14,278 nt of DNA from Physocladia obscura (Eukaryota > Chytridiomycota > Chytridiomycetes > Chytridiales > Chytriomycetaceae): NCBI GenBank assembly GCA_027596945.1, contig JADGJH010000805.1, forward strand, positions 1 through 14,278. The letters run 5' to 3'. This document shows, in pieces, positions 9,106 to 14,278 of this stretch; positions within the stretch are counted from its first letter, which is position 1, and every line of letters starts with the position of its first letter. The notes under the pieces were generated by a model. The model had not been told where the DNA came from, did no database searches, and saw nothing but the letters and a program-made list of their open reading frames with translations. A program made the position numbers and the translations under genes.

Positions 9106-9420
9106 TCAGCAGATGTCCCATACTGTTCTGTCTATAAAAGTGACAACATCATCAAGTGGTACTCCTTTTGCAGGCACAGTAGATGCAAACCATAACAATA
9201 TTGCATCATTCAGGTGATGTGTATTCCACAACAGAAAATGCTTGAAATTAGTTACAATAAATGTGAAACAGGATGTCATTGAAGATGAGACCAATTGCTG
9301 TTTGACTTCTGCAAAATATTCACACAATGTAGCAGGTTGGATATGCCATTAGATTTAGTAGGATGGCAAGAGCTTTGACCACAAACACCTTGTGATTGCT
9401 TTCTGTTATAATTACATATG
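9106..9420 (-). pseudogene. Coding-like debris of unknown origin
   Basis: The minus strand has a 73-codon frame (9106-9327) starting CEYFAEVKQQLVSSSM and ending DDVVTFIDRTVWDIC. Directly upstream, in another frame, about 25 further codons read ESNHKVFVVKALAILLNLMA (about 9340-9400). The two join smoothly across one frameshift near 9330, and their amino-acid make-up looks protein-like. I do not recognise a family. A decayed mobile-element or host gene fragment is the likeliest explanation. Confidence 0.25.
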
Positions 9421-9719
9421 GTCTGACAGTAAGCTAGTTGATTTCATGGTTTGAACTGTCATGTTGCATTGTTTAAGATTGCAAAGTTGAAGTAATATTC
9501 TGGGATGTAAATAATTATCACATTGCTTTCAAAGCAATAGCATATGCTGCAATTGCCAGGATTTGATTTTTGCATCTTCGTACTATCTGGAGATCTTTGT
9601 TTTCACTTTGCATCGAAAAAAGTTCACATACCAAATTTCTTTGTTCAAAATTCAAATCATGACAAAGAAATTTGTTTTCACAGACATTTCCTCTGATCTG
9701 GTGAATCTTTTTTATTCCC

Positions 9720-9860
9720 TTAAAAAAAAAAATTATAAAAAATAAAAAATAAAAAATTCAACTGGAAACTTAGTCACATAAAAAAAAATATAATAATAAG
9801 ATTTTTTAACAATTTGTAAAACAAAAAACAAAAAATCAAGAAAAAAAAATGCAAAATTTT
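9720..9860. repeat. A-rich low-complexity tract
   Basis: Repeated A runs with AAAAAT units (AAAAAATAAAAAATAAAAAA near 9738-9757), then more A-rich text with AAAACAAAAAACAAAAAATC near 9820. This is simple sequence, with no coding content. Confidence 0.7.
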
Positions 9861-10324
9861 AAAACAGTTGATTAATTTTTTAATAAACATGGAAATGCAC
9901 ACAATCTTGCTTATGAAGCAGGTTATGTTGATGGCCATGGTAATATCATAAATTTAGAATGTTTTAAAGTATTCAGAACTTCAACTTTCTGACTTTACAA
10001 AATTGCCAACATATCAAGAGCTTTGAAGAATTTCTGCCACTGGTGGCAAAAAGTAGAATAACAAAGATCTTTGCCAGAAATTTCACTATTATTAAATAGA
10101 TGCTCAGGAATAAACAAAGATTTTGGTCCCAAGATCTTGCAAGTGTAATTTTGTGAACCGTTGAAACGCTGGAAGGTCCAGTTTTCTAGTGTGATGTCTC
10201 AAGTTTCTGGAAAAGCAATCAATACTGCCAGTCATTTTGTCTACAACCAAATTGGCAGTAAATTGAAACAATCGCATGATATTCTTGCTTTTGTGTCAAA
10301 CACTTATTTAAATAACCACACATT

Positions 10325-11854
10325 CTACACCAACAACGGCGTCTCTTCAGAAGCTTCCAAAATAACCTCGCCAGCATCATAGTTATTCAGCGCCCCAGCA
10401 ACAAGAATATCATCAATCCCGCTTTTCCGTAATCCAATAAACGAAATCCCAACTGCAACAAAACAGGTCCCAGAAACCAAAAAAAACAAAGCCTGCGGCA
10501 TCCACTGAACCGTGTGCTGATAAAACTTGTTAGAAAACACTGCCCCCGCTAAAAAAACAACTTGAACGAAAAGCTTGACGCTGCCAAACACGCGTCCCTG
10601 TATATGCACAGGTGCCATGATTGACAGCAACGACATTGCAGTTGGATGCCCAAATATTCCAAACGCGGAAACAGCCGTCGCCATGTAAAAATGCGATGAA
10701 GTTTGCGAAATGCCAAACATGATGTCGCTGGATGCATGGATAAGAAGTGAGAATCGAAGGAGCTTAATTTCACTGTAGATTTTATTGAAGGCACTGTTGC
10801 TGTTGCTGCTGACGCTATGGCTACTCTGTGAAATGCGTTCGAACAATGGATACCCAATTGCCAGGAACAAAGTTCTTTGGACAGACTTGAAAGAAAAAAA
10901 TCTGTTTTTTTTAACAATTCAAAATTTTTTTTGTCATTCAATAAAAATTCCTTACGTTCCAAGCGCCATTGAATCCCAGCCAAATGCTTTTGTTGGGTAC
11001 AAAACAAACATGATACTTGTTGTGCTCGCTATAGCTCCATAAATAATCAAAATAAGCAATATTGCTATTGATTCTCGGCGGGAAAAAAGCATTTTGACTA
11101 TGGAATACGTTGAAACAATTGAATCGTAAAATATTTTTGGCAGTGATTTCTCGTTTTCATCGCGACCACCGCCGTTTCTGTCGGCGTCAAGAACACCGGC
11201 AAGATCTACTTCCATGTGATTCGAGTCAGGAAAAACGAAAATGACATAAATTGCGAGAAGTATAGCGCAGCAAAACATGATGGAGAACAATGTAGGAAAC
11301 CCTTGTGTCTTTGCAATATATCCTGCAAATACAGGCCCTACGGCCAGCGAAATTGAAATAGCGCACATTTCAAACATATAGTACTTTGTTCGTTTTGCTG
11401 GTACCGTTGTAGCAGCAATATACGCGGACCCGACCAAATTATACAAAGTCGAACCGCCAGTGATACCAGAAATGAATGAAACAGGCAACATCACATACAG
11501 TGGAAATTCCAGTACTGCAATTGATAAAAGCGATGCCGGTATAATCAAGAATTCAATTAATCCAACTTTCAGTGCCTTTTTGTGCCCAAGTTTGTCAACA
11601 AAGTATCCAGCAAATATGAGAACAAAGAAAGATGGAATGTTTTGTGTCATATCGAACCAGAGAATCCACGAAGCTGCTTCCGATTGAACGTCAGACCGCT
11701 GTGCACATGTTGCGTAGTCTGGTTGAGATTCAAATTTTGCGCACACTCTCAAAAGCAGAAGTTGCTGGAACGGCATTGCGAGAAGTGAGACAAAATTTTG
11801 CAGGAATGCAATGAAAATTGCATGTCCCGGATGTGGTCGGATGTAACTTGTCAT
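10325..11854 (-). CDS. MFS transporter, SLC46/PCFT-like (2 exons)
   Basis: Exon 1 is 11854-10956 and exon 2 is 10874-10325, giving about 482 residues and the twelve-helix MFS pattern. The N-half opens with helix 1 (about 10-35) and a Cys-containing external loop ending DVQSEAASWILWFDMTQNIP. It continues into FAGYFVDKLGHKK, the MFS motif A (G-x3-D-x2-G-x-K-K). This layout, an xxQxEAAxW stretch before motif A, resembles the SLC46/proton-coupled folate transporter group, though TetA-like MFS proteins are an alternative. IQGRVFGSVKLF marks a late loop of the C-half. A hydrophilic central loop (about 210-240) separates the halves. The substrate is unknown. The 81-bp intron has donor GTAAGG at 10955 and acceptor CAAAG ending at 10875. 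The better-looking acceptor TTTCAAG (ending 10886) would break the frame. It lies 227 bp downstream of, and on the same strand as, the acetyltransferase gene. Confidence 0.8.
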
Positions 11855-12007
11855 TTTTTCTTCTTTTCTTCTAATTCCGGAAATTCCGCATTGATTTTAA
11901 AATTTTTGTGTGTCCCACGAATCGATCAAGTTATTAATGATCAAAAAATTTATGGAAAATTTTATTTTTTAGATATTGATGATTTTTGTCTTTTTTACAT
12001 TTCTTAT

Positions 12008-12013
12008 TTTATT
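12008..12013 (-). terminator. Candidate poly(A) signal of the MYST acetyltransferase gene
   Basis: AATAAA on the minus strand is 69 nt past the TAA stop at 12082-12084, after a T-rich stretch, and lies in the 227-bp gap before the next gene on the same strand. Position fits; the hexamer alone is weak evidence. Confidence 0.4.
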
Positions 12014-12081
12014 TGCAACACAAAAAAAAAAAACGAAACTCAATTTCATGGCAAAGAAGTTGGCCAAAAAGAAAACTTCTT

Positions 12082-14278
<2,197 letters not shown>

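Larger units (their letters stand above)
7523..10324. other. Long AT-rich intergenic spacer without a supportable gene
   Basis: About 2.8 kb with no recognisable gene. A less AT-rich patch (about 7556-7630) encodes only a 24-codon frame. Open frames of 60-76 codons at 7772-7978 (+), 7853-8083 (-), 9106-9327 (-) and 10161-10382 (+) carry no domain I know. Homopurine and A-rich runs fill 9720-9860. A diverged 42-bp direct repeat is annotated separately. The sequence style resembles the decayed retroelement zone at the start of the window, so old transposon debris is likely, but I could not read any RT, integrase or transposase motif here. Confidence 0.5.

Noticed and set aside
10549..11007. 152-codon minus-strand frame spanning the MFS intron
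   Set aside because: It reads through the intron and continues in the wrong frame; the spliced frame keeps the MFS helices on both sides.

Overview
The window looks like nuclear DNA of a flagellated (zoospore-forming) fungus, probably chytrid-like. That placement is inference. It rests on short GT-AG introns (about 50-200 bp), AT-rich spacers, a MYST histone acetyltransferase closest to fungal/animal Esa1/Tip60, a nodulin-like MFS transporter of a type common in fungi and plants, and an EFHC1/Rib72-type axonemal protein that only ciliated or flagellated eukaryotes keep.

Layout. 1-3055 is a graveyard of retroelements. It holds a retropepsin-like fragment on the + strand (about 24-300), one Ty1/copia reverse transcriptase (RT) fragment on the - strand (about 449-520), and a longer, frameshifted copia RT-RNase H remnant on the - strand (about 1130-2645) followed by a polypurine tract and the probable start of its 3' LTR near 916. 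3126-4838 (-) is an intact MFS transporter. It faces an eight-exon EFHC1/Rib72 orthologue (4946-7430, +) across only 107 bp, which contains three close CCGATC sites. 7431-10324 is a long AT-rich spacer without a supportable gene; it has a 42-bp direct repeat and coding-like debris. 10325-11854 (-) is a two-exon SLC46/PCFT-like MFS transporter. 12082 to the window end (-) is the MYST acetyltransferase, with four exons in view and its N-terminus cut by the window edge.

The four genes do not form a recognisable pathway: two membrane transporters, one structural axonemal protein and one chromatin enzyme. The only arrangement suggesting shared control is the head-to-head pair at 4838/4946. I found no clear new system. 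The points most worth a second look are the splice ambiguities, the degenerate EF-hand, the long acidic N-terminus of the acetyltransferase and the stacked retroelement remnants.
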